Assembly (NCBI RefSeq): GCF_002631205.1
Contig: NZ_PDLO01000009.1
Coordinates: forward strand, 62,001 to 126,000
Source of the DNA: Neolewinella marina
GTDB lineage: Bacteria > Bacteroidota > Bacteroidia > Chitinophagales > Saprospiraceae
Length of the DNA: 64,000 nt
Direction: 5' to 3'
Numbering within the stretch: the first letter of the stretch is position 1; each line of letters begins with the position of its first letter. The notes under the pieces are model-generated. The model was given only the letters and a program-made list of their open reading frames with translations, did no database searches and was not told the origin of the DNA. The translations under genes were made by a program, and so were the position numbers. Shown here in pieces: positions 1-8,757 of this stretch.

Positions 1-331
1 GGAATTCCACCGAGCTGACCTCCCCGGAACGGTAGTAGCCCGTATACCCCAGCCCGGACGTCAGCCGCACGCCGGGGCGGGGGGCGAAAGTAGCCGCTGT
101 GCGGATCTGGTAAAGGTTCGATTCCCGGAACCCGGTGCGCCAGCGAAAGCCAAGGTCGGATACCAGCGTCCACCTTGCGGCCAGGGGCCACTGGTTCTGG
201 TAGCGGATACCCTCCTGGTCCTCGTGGAGCATCTGCCGCTTCTGGGCGCCGAGGACGGACGGACCTAGCAGACAGACCAGGAGGGTCAGGCACAGGGAAG
301 CCTTCAAACTGAAAAAGGAGGGCAGGGCCAC
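1..331 (-). CDS. Partial DUF2490-like outer-membrane protein (N-terminal part)
   Basis: The open frame runs off the left edge, so only about 110 N-terminal residues are visible. A GTG at 329-331 is the first start after an in-frame stop. It is followed by a hydrophobic signal segment (SLCLTLLVCLLG) ending near GAQ. The mature part reads QNQWPLAARWTLVSDLGF, then RWRTGFRESNLYQIR and a YTGYYRSG stretch. This alternation of aromatic and polar residues resembles the DUF2490 outer-membrane family of Bacteroidota, whose members are about 220 residues long. No function is established for that family. The assignment is by residue pattern only; another small beta-barrel protein is possible. Confidence 0.45.
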   Translation of the reverse strand, partial: MALPSFFSLKASLCLTLLVCLLGPSVLGAQKRQMLHEDQEGIRYQNQWPLAARWTLVSDLGFRWRTGFRESNLYQIRTAATFAPRPGVRLTSGLGYTGYYRSGEVSSVEF

Positions 332-438
332 CGGGGGGAGATGATTTCAGGGTAAGGGGGGCAAGGCCCACGCTGAAATATAAATATAAAATCAGCTTGG
401 CTGCGGAGCCGGTTGTCGCCGCGGCGCGGGTGCCGGAC

Positions 439-759
439 TCAGGCGGAATGCGCGATCGCTACCGATTTCCTGGCCCACCGCGTCAGTTCAGCCCGGTCCT
501 CGATCACCTCTACCGGTACCTCCCAGTAGGGCATCCCCTTTTTCTTGCCCCCCGAGTGGAAGGGTTCCATGCCGCGGTCCACGAAATCCTGGCGGTTCGT
601 ATCGTCTACTTTCAGGCGGAACGCCCCGTGGCCGACCATGGCGAACATCTTCCCCTCGTGGAAGAAGCCGTAGCCGCCAAACATCTTCTTTCCCGTGATT
701 TCGCCGAGGTCGGCGAGCTGGTCGCGGAGGTAGGTTATGTAGTCTTCGGAAACTGCCAT
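439..759 (-). CDS. TfoX N-terminal domain protein
   Basis: A 106-residue protein starting MAVSEDYITYLRDQL. It contains the characteristic KKMFGGYGFFHEGKMFAMV segment (about residues 24-42) and ends with the helix LTRWARKSVAIAHSA. This is the TfoX/Sxy N-terminal domain, named for the competence regulator. In Bacteroidota the stand-alone domain is common and its role is unknown, so no link to competence is claimed. The length fits the isolated domain. It shares no operon with its neighbours: the upstream partial gene is on the same strand but about 100 bp away and the next gene is divergent. Confidence 0.85.
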   Translation of the reverse strand: MAVSEDYITYLRDQLADLGEITGKKMFGGYGFFHEGKMFAMVGHGAFRLKVDDTNRQDFVDRGMEPFHSGGKKKGMPYWEVPVEVIEDRAELTRWARKSVAIAHSA

Positions 760-888
760 GGGGTACGTTTGCTGGTTTGCCGCCCGGAAATCGGGGGCGT
801 ACCGGTAAGTTAGGGGGAAATGGGTGGCCCCGAATGGACGGCGGGTTCTACCTTGGGGGCACGTTACTCCTGAATTTCCATCTCCTCC

Positions 889-1425
889 TTGCGTTATTTT
901 CTCCTGTTATTGATCCTCGTGCCGGCGTGGCTGGTGGGGCAGTCCGAAGCCGACTACGTCCGGGCCCTGGCCCAGTCCCTGGGTGGCCGCACCGAGGTGG
1001 CGGTCACCAGCGGACGGGTGGATATCCTCACCGACGACTACGCCATCGAAGTGGACTGGGCCCCCAAGTGGAAGGAAAGCGTCGGGCAGGCGCTGTGGTA
1101 CGGGCTGCAGTCGAACCGGCGGGCCGGCATCATCCTCATCCTCCGCGATGCGGGGGACTATAAATATTTCCTCCAGCTGAATTCCGCCCTCGCCCACGGT
1201 GGACTGGAGGGTAAGATCCGAACCTGGGTCTACCCCAACGATTTTCCAGAGATCGGGCCCGGGACCAGGGCCGCGGCACCCCCGCCCGGCGAGGCGACCG
1301 ATCAGCAGTATTGGCTTTCCACGAACAGCCGCAAACGCCACCGCCGGGGCTGCCGGTGGTTTGCCGAATCCCGGGGGCGCTACTGCACCGCAGAGGAAGG
1401 GGTGGCGGCCCAGTGTTGCCACTGA
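889..1425 (+). CDS. Secreted nuclease-like protein with cysteine-rich tail
   Basis: 178 residues from a TTG start; no ATG or GTG lies in a better place. Residues 1-18 form a signal peptide ending at VGQS. Residues 40-90 read VDILTDDYAIEVDWAPKWKE and then GQALWYGLQ...GIILIL. This matches the core of PD-(D/E)XK-like nucleases: an Asp, then E-x-D/K, then a helix and strand. In the E-x-K position the sequence has EVDWAPKW, so activity is uncertain. The C-terminus (YWLSTNSRKRHRRGCRW...GRYCTAEEG...CCH) carries spaced Cys/His residues that may bind metal. Small secreted proteins with this tail occur in Bacteroidota and are uncharacterised. It converges with the oxidase gene downstream. Confidence 0.6.
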   Translation: MRYFLLLLILVPAWLVGQSEADYVRALAQSLGGRTEVAVTSGRVDILTDDYAIEVDWAPKWKESVGQALWYGLQSNRRAGIILILRDAGDYKYFLQLNSALAHGGLEGKIRTWVYPNDFPEIGPGTRAAAPPPGEATDQQYWLSTNSRKRHRRGCRWFAESRGRYCTAEEGVAAQCCH

Positions 1426-1504
1426 GCGGTTCACCCTCCACCTTAAGTGTTCGGGCCCCCGAAGGAGATAGGAGGTGCCCGGGCAACGCTCCCGCGGGGA
1501 TGCC

Positions 1505-2887
1505 TTACGGGACGATGTTCTGGTTGATGCGGAACAGGTTTTCGGGATCGTACTGCCGTTTGACCTCAACCAACCGTTCATAATTATGGCGGTAGCTGGC
1601 CCGGACCCGATCCGACCCTTCGTCGTTCATCATAAAATTGGAATACGCCCCGCCCAGCGAGGTGGGGTGCAAGGCGTCGTGGTATCCCTTGCACCAATCC
1701 GTAATCTTTCCGGCATTTTCTGGGTCGGGATCCACACCGACAATGACGCCGGCATACTTGGCATCCCGGTAGGCCCAGGCGGTTTCCTCGGCGCCTACGC
1801 GCGCTGCGGCACCGCTGAGGGGATAAAGGTGCATTTGGGAAAGAGGCGTTGGGATATTGCTGCCAAACTTCCGGTGTTGGGCAGCGGCTTCGGGGGGAAT
1901 CTTGTCGAAGAAGTCGCCGCGCCAGTACCACTGCATACCGGGCGGGAACAAGCCGTCGAAAAGGGTTTGTATGCTTGGGTACGGCATTTCGCCTACGTGC
2001 TCAAAGAGGGGTTCCAGCTTCCGGACCGGCTCGAAAAGCGATTCAAAGTTTTCGGGTTCTCCGGTGTAACACCATACCACCCCGCAATAGGGCTTGTTAT
2101 GCATATGCTCGGGGAAAGGCGGGCCGGGAATCACCAGGGTGGTCAGAAATCCGTTAAGGTCTTCAGGTGCCGCATGGATGAAGCCGTCAAACCAGGCCAT
2201 GATCTCTTCCGTGCGGGATATGGGCCAAAGGGTAGGACCGCCGATGACGGTATGCACAGGGTGGGCCTGGAATTTAAAGGCGGTAACGATGCCGAAGTTA
2301 CCCCCGCCCCCGCGGTTGGCCCAGAAGAGGTCGGGGTAGGAATCCTTGTTCACCGTGACGAAGGATCCGTCAGCCAGGACCATGTCCGTTTCCAGGAGGT
2401 TGTCGATGGTGAGACCGTATTTCCGGGACAGGTACCCCACTCCGCCGCCGAGGGTCAGGCCGCCAACCCCGGTGGTGGAGATGATGCCAGCCGGAACAGC
2501 CAGGCCGAAGGGGTGGAGGGCGTGGTCGACTTCACCCCACAGGTTGCCCCCGCCGACGCGGACGGTGTTGTCGTTCGTGTTGACGCGAGTAAATTTTATA
2601 CCTGCCAGGTCGATGACCATCCCTCCTTCACATATTCCGAGGCCACCCCCGTTGTGCCCGCCGCCCCGCACGGCGATGGGTATATCGTTCTCCCGACCGA
2701 AGTTAACGGCGGCGATCACGTCGGCAACATCCACGCAAAGGACGAGGAGCGCGGGCCGCTTGTCAATCATGGCGTTGAATACTTTTCGCCTTTCGTTGTA
2801 GTCCTCGTCGGTGGGGAATACGAGTCGGCCCCGGAGTTGTGCTTGGAGGGTCTCGTAATTCAGGTCGGAGATGGTTAAAGGTGTCAT
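1505..2887 (-). CDS. FAD-linked oxidase, berberine-bridge-enzyme type
   Basis: 460 residues from the ATG at 2887 (MTPLTISDLNYETLQ). The frame is open further upstream but that extension looks non-coding. The FAD-binding PCMH domain spans roughly residues 40-215: IAVRGGGHN carries the His expected to bind FAD covalently, followed by STTGVGGLTLGGGVG and GGGGNFGIVTAFKF. The second cysteinyl attachment site of bicovalent enzymes is absent (GIISTTGVGG), so a single His link is expected. The C-terminal BBE segment YDPENLFRINQNI is present. Such enzymes oxidise sugars, alkaloids or other alcohols; the substrate cannot be read here. The AraC-type gene 198 bp upstream on the same strand may control it. 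Confidence 0.88.
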   Translation of the reverse strand: MTPLTISDLNYETLQAQLRGRLVFPTDEDYNERRKVFNAMIDKRPALLVLCVDVADVIAAVNFGRENDIPIAVRGGGHNGGGLGICEGGMVIDLAGIKFTRVNTNDNTVRVGGGNLWGEVDHALHPFGLAVPAGIISTTGVGGLTLGGGVGYLSRKYGLTIDNLLETDMVLADGSFVTVNKDSYPDLFWANRGGGGNFGIVTAFKFQAHPVHTVIGGPTLWPISRTEEIMAWFDGFIHAAPEDLNGFLTTLVIPGPPFPEHMHNKPYCGVVWCYTGEPENFESLFEPVRKLEPLFEHVGEMPYPSIQTLFDGLFPPGMQWYWRGDFFDKIPPEAAAQHRKFGSNIPTPLSQMHLYPLSGAAARVGAEETAWAYRDAKYAGVIVGVDPDPENAGKITDWCKGYHDALHPTSLGGAYSNFMMNDEGSDRVRASYRHNYERLVEVKRQYDPENLFRINQNIVP

Positions 2888-3085
2888 ACGGTGAGGTGTT
2901 AGCAGGTGAAGGAGAATGAAATGGCCGGCTCCAGGCTGGTATTCCAGCTGCGGGGGCCATTGTTTCAAGGTATTCCTGGGAGATCACCGCGATTGTAACA
3001 GGTGGTTCAAAGGCTGGCACACAGGGTTCAGGCCAAACCGGTCCGACCCGCAGTCGGTCATTTCGGATATTGAATGGCCGTTACG

Positions 3086-4144
3086 TCATTGGTGGGTTAC
3101 GCTGAACGTACTGGGAGAATGTCCGTACCGTGCCTTGAAAGCCCGGCTGAAATAGGAGGGGCTGCTGAAGCCTACCGCGTAGGCCACCTCCGATATGGTG
3201 AGGTAGTCTTCGGTCAAGAGTTGGAGGGCGCGGCGAAGCCGTATGAATTTGATCAGTCGACCCGGGGATATACCCACCAGCGACTTGACCGCACGGTACA
3301 CTGATGCCTTGCTCATGCCCAGAAGGCGGTTGAAGCGGTCAACGGTAAGGGAAGGAAACACCACTTCGCGCTCGACGGTGGAAAGTGCCCGGGCGAGAAA
3401 CTTGAAATCATCCTCCGAGAGGGATGTAGCGGTAAGGGCTTCCGTAGCAGTATCCCCCGCTTGCCTGCGGAAGAAAAGGAAGGTTTCTTTGTCCATAAAG
3501 GTACGATCCGGCATACCCAGCAGTGCCAGGCATTGCAGGGTTCTACTGGCGGCTTCATACTGGTAATTGCTGTGCCGATCGAGGAACCGCCCCGTACGCA
3601 GGCCTATCTGGTATTCCCCGCTGGTCGGGGAAGCGGTGAATGCGTTTTTGATCGCTTGGGCACAACGCAGGGCGTCGGCGCAACTCGTAAACCAGGCCAG
3701 GTAATGATCGCCGGACCGGGGTAAGAGGTGTCCGCCCCTTTGCACGATGTCCTGGGCCAAAGCATTCTTCGTGCCATTGTCGCACCTGAAGGTGTCGAGT
3801 CGTAGCAGTGTGCGAAATCCGGAATCGAGGCCTGGATCCGCCCCGGTGTAGGCCAGGTCGTCGAGGCGGTCACCAAACAGCAGGCCCCCCGAACCATCTT
3901 CGGTGAGTTCAACAATATTACATGCGGTCATGCCATGGGCTTCCTCGTGAACGGCGTGACAGGCCGCCGCACTTGGACCGCGCAGCAGGCAGAACACCTT
4001 CTTGTTGGTGGTGTCCACCCAATATTTCAGCTGCCTGACGCCATGCCTTTTTTCCACTTTCAGGTCTTGCACATGAGCCCGGGCTACTTCCTCAGCGAGC
4101 AACTGCTCACTGTCGATTATGTGGATATCCATGTATAGGGGCAT
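3086..4144 (-). CDS. AraC-family regulator with DUF4242 and cyclase-like domains
   Basis: 352 residues with three parts. Residues 1-85 (MPLYMDIHIIDSEQLLAEEV...) resemble DUF4242, a small ferredoxin-like domain. Residues about 125-235 (GDHYLAWFTSCADALRCAQAIKNAF, then YQIGLRTGRFLDR) look like a class III nucleotide-cyclase fold without obvious catalytic metal-binding aspartates, so probably a sensor. Residues about 255-352 are an AraC DNA-binding domain with two helix-turn-helix motifs; LTISEVAYAVGFSSPSYFSRAFKARYG is the diagnostic second one. This is not the usual cupin-plus-HTH AraC protein. It ends about 200 bp before the FAD oxidase gene, which is its most likely target. Confidence 0.85.
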   Translation of the reverse strand: MPLYMDIHIIDSEQLLAEEVARAHVQDLKVEKRHGVRQLKYWVDTTNKKVFCLLRGPSAAACHAVHEEAHGMTACNIVELTEDGSGGLLFGDRLDDLAYTGADPGLDSGFRTLLRLDTFRCDNGTKNALAQDIVQRGGHLLPRSGDHYLAWFTSCADALRCAQAIKNAFTASPTSGEYQIGLRTGRFLDRHSNYQYEAASRTLQCLALLGMPDRTFMDKETFLFFRRQAGDTATEALTATSLSEDDFKFLARALSTVEREVVFPSLTVDRFNRLLGMSKASVYRAVKSLVGISPGRLIKFIRLRRALQLLTEDYLTISEVAYAVGFSSPSYFSRAFKARYGHSPSTFSVTHQ

Positions 4145-4388
4145 CGGAAGGACATTTTAGATGGGCACACGTCCATTGACGGCACGCCATCATCCTGAGG
4201 TAGGGAGGGCGTTTCTTAAAATAGGGTATTTCCGGCACCCGCGCGCCGCCGCCTACCCTGAATCCGTCAACCCCCGGAGCCCGTAAGTTGTACTCATAGG
4301 TCGCCGGGGCGAAGCCCCCCGATTGCGGAACTAACGATGCGGGGGAACAACTCAAAGGGCCACCGACACGTTATCCTCTAACTTGCGT

Positions 4389-4396
4389 TATCTTTG
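4389..4396 (+). promoter_or_regulatory. -7 box of tatA promoter
   Basis: TATCTTTG matches the Bacteroidota -7 consensus TAnnTTTG exactly and lies 18 bp before the tatA ATG. No clear TTTG -33 element was seen at the usual distance, so this rests on the -7 box alone. Confidence 0.45.
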
Positions 4397-4414
4397 GTGA
4401 CGCTTTCAACTACG

Positions 4415-4708
4415 ATGATGATGAATACCACGCTGCTTTTCCTCAACGCCATCGGCCCGGAGATGATCCTGGTCTTCTTTGCAATTCTGCTGCTCTTCGG
4501 CGGTAAGAAAATCCCCGAACTCATGCGCGGCATCGGCAAGGGTATCCGTGAATTCAATACCGCCAAGGGCTCCCTCGAACAGGAACTCAAGGAGGGAATG
4601 AAGGAAGAAGAACAACGCGAAAAAGACGCCCGCGAACTGCGTGAGCTCCGCGAACGTGAAGCCCGCCGCCAGAAAGAGGAGTCTTTCATTACCCGCGACA
4701 ACGACTAG
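4415..4708 (+). CDS. tatA: Sec-independent translocase protein TatA/E
   Basis: 97 residues from the first of three consecutive ATG codons (4415, 4418, 4421); the third gives MNTTLLFLNAIGPEM and is equally possible. A single N-terminal membrane helix (PEMILVFFAILLLFGGKKIPEL) is followed by the amphipathic helix MRGIGKGIREFNTAKG, the classic TatA layout with the FGGKKIPEL hinge. The tail (residues about 55-97) is highly charged and mostly Glu/Arg/Lys, likely helical and cytoplasmic. TatA forms the pore-lining assembly that moves folded proteins with twin-arginine signals across the inner membrane. No tatC lies nearby. A terminator follows 25 bp after the stop, so it is probably a single-gene transcript. 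Confidence 0.9.
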   Translation: MMMNTTLLFLNAIGPEMILVFFAILLLFGGKKIPELMRGIGKGIREFNTAKGSLEQELKEGMKEEEQREKDARELRELREREARRQKEESFITRDND

Positions 4709-4732
4709 ACCACCGGTCCCTTTCCGGTCGGA

Positions 4733-4769
4733 AAAGCTTCTCCATCCTGCGGGGTGGAGGAGCTTTTTT
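4733..4769 (+). terminator. Rho-independent terminator after tatA
   Basis: A hairpin with arms AAGCTTCTCCATCC and GGTGGAGGAGCTT (one G-U pair and one bulge) is followed directly by a run of six T. It separates tatA from lysS. Confidence 0.85.
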
Positions 4770-4803
4770 GTTGGTACCCACGGCCGCAGCCGCCGGGCTG
4801 CCT

Positions 4804-4811
4804 TACCTTTG
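4804..4811 (+). promoter_or_regulatory. -7 box of lysS promoter
   Basis: TACCTTTG matches TAnnTTTG and lies 24 bp before the lysS ATG, just after the tatA terminator. The -33 element is not clear. Confidence 0.45.
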
Positions 4812-4835
4812 CCCGCCGCAACTTAATCTAGCCCC

Positions 4836-6371
4836 ATGGAACTCACCGACCAGGAAAAAATCCGGCGCGAAAACCTCGCCAAGATCCGCGAACTCGGCAT
4901 CGACCCCTTCCCCGCCGCCACGTTCCCGGTAACCCACCTGGCCGCCGACATCCCCCAGCAGGTGGAAACCGACGCCGAAGGCAACGTCACCAACCTCCAG
5001 GAGGTCACCCTGGCCGGTCGCATCATGTCGCAGCGCATCATGGGCAAGGCCGCCTTCGCCAACCTGCAGGACAGCAGCGGCCGCATCCAACTCTACGTGA
5101 GCCGCGACGACATCGCCCCCGGGGAAGACAAGACCCTCTACAACACCCTGTTCAAGAAGCTGCTCGACCTGGGCGACTTCATCGGCGTGAAGGGCTTCGT
5201 GTTCAAGACCCGCACCGGCGAGATCTCCGTCCACGTCAAGGAACTCACCTTCCTGGGCAAGTCGCTGCGCCCCCTACCCACCCCGAAGCGGGACGAAGAA
5301 GGTCGGGTGTACGACGAATTCAAGGATCCCGAACTGCGCTACCGCATGCGGTACGTCGACCTCACCGTCAACCCCCAGTACAAGGAGATCTTCCGCAAGC
5401 GCAGCCGCCTGATCACTTCCATGCGGCAGTTCCTTGACGACCTCGGCCTGATGGAGGTGGAAACCCCCATCCTGCAGCCCATCCACGGCGGCGCGGCGGC
5501 CCGCCCCTTCAAGACCCACCACAACACCCTGGACGTACCGATGTACCTGCGCATCGCCAACGAGCTGTACCTGAAGCGGCTCATCGTGGCCGGCTTCGAC
5601 GGGGTGTACGAGTTCGCCAAGATGTTCCGCAACGAGGGCATGGACCGCACCCACAACCCGGAATTCACGGCCGTGGAGTTCTACGTAGCCTACAAGGACT
5701 ACAACTGGATGATGGAGACCTGTGAGCAGTTGCTGGAGCACGCCGTGCAGTCCGTCAACGGAACCACCACCGTCAAGGCCGGGGAGCACGAGATCGACTT
5801 CAAGGGCCCCTACCGCCGCCTGACCATGGCCGACGCCATCCGCGAATACACCGGGGAGAACATCGATGGGGCCGACGAGGAGGAGCTGCGGGCCATTGCC
5901 AAGCGACTGCACGTGCACGTGGACAAGACCATGGGCCGTGGCAAGCTCATCGACGAGATCTTCGGCGAGAAGGTAGAAGGCCACCTGATCCAGCCCACCT
6001 TCATCACCGATTACCCGGTGGAGATGTCGCCCCTGACCAAGAAGCACCGCAGCAAGGAAGGGCTGGTGGAGCGCTTTGAGCTCATGGTGAACGGCAAGGA
6101 GATCGCCAACGCCTACTCCGAGCTCAACGACCCCATCGACCAGCGGGAACGCTTCGAGGACCAGCTCCAGCTCGCCGAGCGCGGCGACGACGAGGCGATG
6201 GCCACCGACGAGGACTTCCTCCGCGCCCTGGAGTACGGCATGCCCCCCACCGCCGGCATCGGCATTGGGATCGACCGCCTGGTGATGCTGCTGACTGGCC
6301 AGAAGAGCATCCAGGAGGTGCTTTTCTTCCCCCAGATGAAGCCCCAGGCACCCGCGGCCCCGAAAAATTAA
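4836..6371 (+). CDS. lysS: Lysyl-tRNA synthetase, class II
   Basis: 511 residues starting [26 protein letters not shown], typical of class II LysRS. The N-terminal OB-fold anticodon-binding domain covers about residues 55-150 ([18 protein letters not shown]). The catalytic domain has motif 2 ([20 protein letters not shown], about 265-285) and motif 3 ([15 protein letters not shown] near 480). It charges tRNA-Lys in the cytoplasm. The length equals the bacterial norm and the frame is intact. A -7 promoter box lies immediately upstream. The downstream aldo/keto reductase starts within 40 bp and may be co-transcribed, though there is no functional link. Confidence 0.97.
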   Translation: MELTDQEKIRRENLAKIRELGIDPFPAATFPVTHLAADIPQQVETDAEGNVTNLQEVTLAGRIMSQRIMGKAAFANLQDSSGRIQLYVSRDDIAPGEDKTLYNTLFKKLLDLGDFIGVKGFVFKTRTGEISVHVKELTFLGKSLRPLPTPKRDEEGRVYDEFKDPELRYRMRYVDLTVNPQYKEIFRKRSRLITSMRQFLDDLGLMEVETPILQPIHGGAAARPFKTHHNTLDVPMYLRIANELYLKRLIVAGFDGVYEFAKMFRNEGMDRTHNPEFTAVEFYVAYKDYNWMMETCEQLLEHAVQSVNGTTTVKAGEHEIDFKGPYRRLTMADAIREYTGENIDGADEEELRAIAKRLHVHVDKTMGRGKLIDEIFGEKVEGHLIQPTFITDYPVEMSPLTKKHRSKEGLVERFELMVNGKEIANAYSELNDPIDQRERFEDQLQLAERGDDEAMATDEDFLRALEYGMPPTAGIGIGIDRLVMLLTGQKSIQEVLFFPQMKPQAPAAPKN

Positions 6372-6408
6372 CCGGCCTTGGGCTGCGTTGACTAGCTTAG
6401 CTCTCCTT

Positions 6409-7320
6409 ATGCGCAACGCCGATCGAGTCAATTTGGGATTTGGAACTTCTTCCCTGGGGAGGAACTACACCGTACGCGGGGCCGTCCGCAACCTGGAAAC
6501 CGCCTTCGACCAGGGCGTGACCCACTTCGATACCGCCCCGGCCTACTGCTTCGGGCACGCGGAGATGCTGCTCGGCAAGTTCATCCGTGACCGCCGCGAC
6601 GCGGTGACCGTCACCACCAAGTTCGGCATCACCCCCCGGCGGATACCCTTCGCCCTGATGCCGGCCTTCAACCTGGTACGCACCCCGCTGAAGCGATTGC
6701 TCTCGACGGCGGTAAAGGTTTCGGGCAGCCAGCACCACCACGCTTTCTCTTACACAACGACCATCGACCCCCAGCGGCTGGAGGACAGCCTCCACCACAG
6801 CCTCAAGGAACTGGGGACGGACTACGTCGACTACTTCATGCTCCACCGCATTGCCTCTCCCCTGGCCAACCAGGATGATGTGGTAGACCGGCTGCTCAGC
6901 TTGCAGGCGGCGGGCAAGGTGCGCCACCTGGGGCTGGCCGGCAGCTTCGACGATGCCTACGGCAGTGAGCCCTTGCGGGAAGCGTATACCGCCATCCAGT
7001 TCGGCGACGACCTCGGCAAACGGTTCCGGGAAACCATCACTGATGACCTGCCCGGGCGGCACTATTTCCGGTTCGGGGTCTTTTCCATTATGGGAAAGGC
7101 CGCAGACTTCCTCCGCGAGTACAACGAGCCCGACATCTCCGCCGCGGAACTTTGTCTCGCCTACTACAAGGAGGACAAGGACTTCGGGACTACCCTATTT
7201 TCCTCCTCCCGCAACGAAAACATCCGGGAGGTCGTGCGGCTTTGGCGGTCGGACCGGCCGCTTCCCCCCCACGTCATTTCCCGGTTTCGGGAATTCCTTT
7301 TGCAACCCGTCAAGGTATAG
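6409..7320 (+). CDS. Aldo/keto reductase
   Basis: 303 residues from the ATG at 6409; a TTG 21 bp upstream would add seven residues. The family tetrad can be placed: DTAPAY supplies Asp and Tyr (about residues 41-46), TTKFG the Lys, and YFMLHRI the His. The (beta/alpha)8 barrel layout is complete. Such enzymes reduce aldehydes and ketones of sugars and other metabolites with NADPH. The next gene, a GMC-type oxidoreductase, starts 5 bp after the stop, so the two are almost certainly translated from one message and may act on the same compound. The substrate is unknown. Confidence 0.85.
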   Translation: MRNADRVNLGFGTSSLGRNYTVRGAVRNLETAFDQGVTHFDTAPAYCFGHAEMLLGKFIRDRRDAVTVTTKFGITPRRIPFALMPAFNLVRTPLKRLLSTAVKVSGSQHHHAFSYTTTIDPQRLEDSLHHSLKELGTDYVDYFMLHRIASPLANQDDVVDRLLSLQAAGKVRHLGLAGSFDDAYGSEPLREAYTAIQFGDDLGKRFRETITDDLPGRHYFRFGVFSIMGKAADFLREYNEPDISAAELCLAYYKEDKDFGTTLFSSSRNENIREVVRLWRSDRPLPPHVISRFREFLLQPVKV

Positions 7321-7325
7321 TTCTT

Positions 7326-8741
7326 ATGGACCGACCTAGTGTATGTATTATCGGCTGCGGCACCTACGGATCTTACCTGTTGCGGCAACTCCGGGAGCGC
7401 CACGGTGACGCCCTGGACATCACGGTCGTGGAGGTCGGCAACGAAACCACTAGGAGTTCCGAGGAAATCGGCCTGGCTACCAGCTCGGATACGAGCAAGG
7501 TGTCGCGCTTCGGAAGGTATTTCGGCCTCGGCGGTACCTCGGCCCGCTGGGGCGGACAAATCCTCTTCTTCGATGAACGGGACATTCAGACGGACGATCC
7601 GGACTGGAACTACGTAGTGGAACTCAATAACCGCCACCGGGGGCGGGTGCTCCGGGAGCTCCTGGGCAGGAAGAAGAAGTTGCGGGAAAAGGAAGACCCC
7701 CGGGTCAAGAACGGCATCTGGCTGGGCTACTTCAAGCGGAACCTGTTCAAGCGGCTGGGGAAGAAAGACAAGGCGGCCGTACGCTGGCTCAAGAACAGCC
7801 GGGTAACCGGCTTTAACGCCGCCCCCGACGGGACGATCAGTGGGGTGGAAATCCGGGCGGTCGACGGTACCGATTCCGTGGTCGAGGCGGATCGCTTCTA
7901 CCTCACCTCCGGTGCCCTGGAAAGCTGCCGCCTGCTGCGCAAGCTCGACAATGGTACCCTGGCCCGGACGGACCTCGGCAAGAACCTCGGCGACCACGTC
8001 AGCGTCGAACTCTTCCGGGTGAAGAATTCCCCGCCCGTACTGCACGGCGTGGATTTTACCCCCCGTTTCATCGGATCCTCCCTGTTCACCAAACGGCTGC
8101 TGGTCAATACCCAGGGCGGAAGGGTCAACTTTGCCCACGTGGTGCCGAACAAGGACGTTGCGGCCTTCACCGTCCTCAAAAAAGCCATGTTCGGGCGGCA
8201 GGAGGGTGGCGCCAGTTTAAAAGAAGTGGTCCAAAGCTTCAAGTTTCTGGCCCTGTTTGGCAGCAAACTGGTATTCCGGCGCAAGCTGCACATCCACCGC
8301 AACGACTGGAGCCTGCAGCTCGACATTGAGCAGGGTGACGAAACCGACAACGAGGTGTTGATCTCCCAGGAAACCGACCGGTTCGGCGAGCCCGGCATTC
8401 ACGTCAAGTGGAAGGTCAGCCGCAGCGACCGCGCGGCCATCGCCGAAGCCAAGAAGAAGGTCAAGCAGGTGCTCGACGCCGAGGGCCACCGCTACGAAGA
8501 ACTCTTTACCGACATCCACGAATACGAGAAACTGGAAGACACCTACCACCCCGTAGGATTCATCCGCATGGGCGAGGACGAGCGCGCGCCCGTCGACCGC
8601 GACTTCCGCGTACGGGGCACCCAGAACCTTTACCACTTTTCTACCGCGCTATTCCGGAGCGCCAAATCCATCAACCCTACCGGGGCGGGCTTCTGCCTGA
8701 TCGAGGAACACCTCGAGCGGGCCTACCCCATGTCCTCCTAG
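7326..8741 (+). CDS. GMC-family FAD-dependent oxidoreductase
   Basis: 471 residues from ATG 7326 (MDRPSVCIIGCGTYGSYLLRQL). The N-terminal Rossmann motif GCGTYG binds FAD. Residues about 55-80 hold FGLGGTSARWGGQI, the substrate-side loop of GMC enzymes. The C-terminus has YHPVGFIRMGEDERAPVDRDF followed by NLYHFSTALFRS and NPTGAG, corresponding to the family's H-x-x-G-x-x-R-M-G signature and the second active-site Asn. Members oxidise alcohols or sugars, some in polysaccharide-modification loci. It is paired with the aldo/keto reductase just upstream. The protein is shorter than choline- or glucose-oxidase-type members. Confidence 0.8.
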   Translation: MDRPSVCIIGCGTYGSYLLRQLRERHGDALDITVVEVGNETTRSSEEIGLATSSDTSKVSRFGRYFGLGGTSARWGGQILFFDERDIQTDDPDWNYVVELNNRHRGRVLRELLGRKKKLREKEDPRVKNGIWLGYFKRNLFKRLGKKDKAAVRWLKNSRVTGFNAAPDGTISGVEIRAVDGTDSVVEADRFYLTSGALESCRLLRKLDNGTLARTDLGKNLGDHVSVELFRVKNSPPVLHGVDFTPRFIGSSLFTKRLLVNTQGGRVNFAHVVPNKDVAAFTVLKKAMFGRQEGGASLKEVVQSFKFLALFGSKLVFRRKLHIHRNDWSLQLDIEQGDETDNEVLISQETDRFGEPGIHVKWKVSRSDRAAIAEAKKKVKQVLDAEGHRYEELFTDIHEYEKLEDTYHPVGFIRMGEDERAPVDRDFRVRGTQNLYHFSTALFRSAKSINPTGAGFCLIEEHLERAYPMSS

Positions 8742-8757
8742 GGTGTTGAACCACGAT

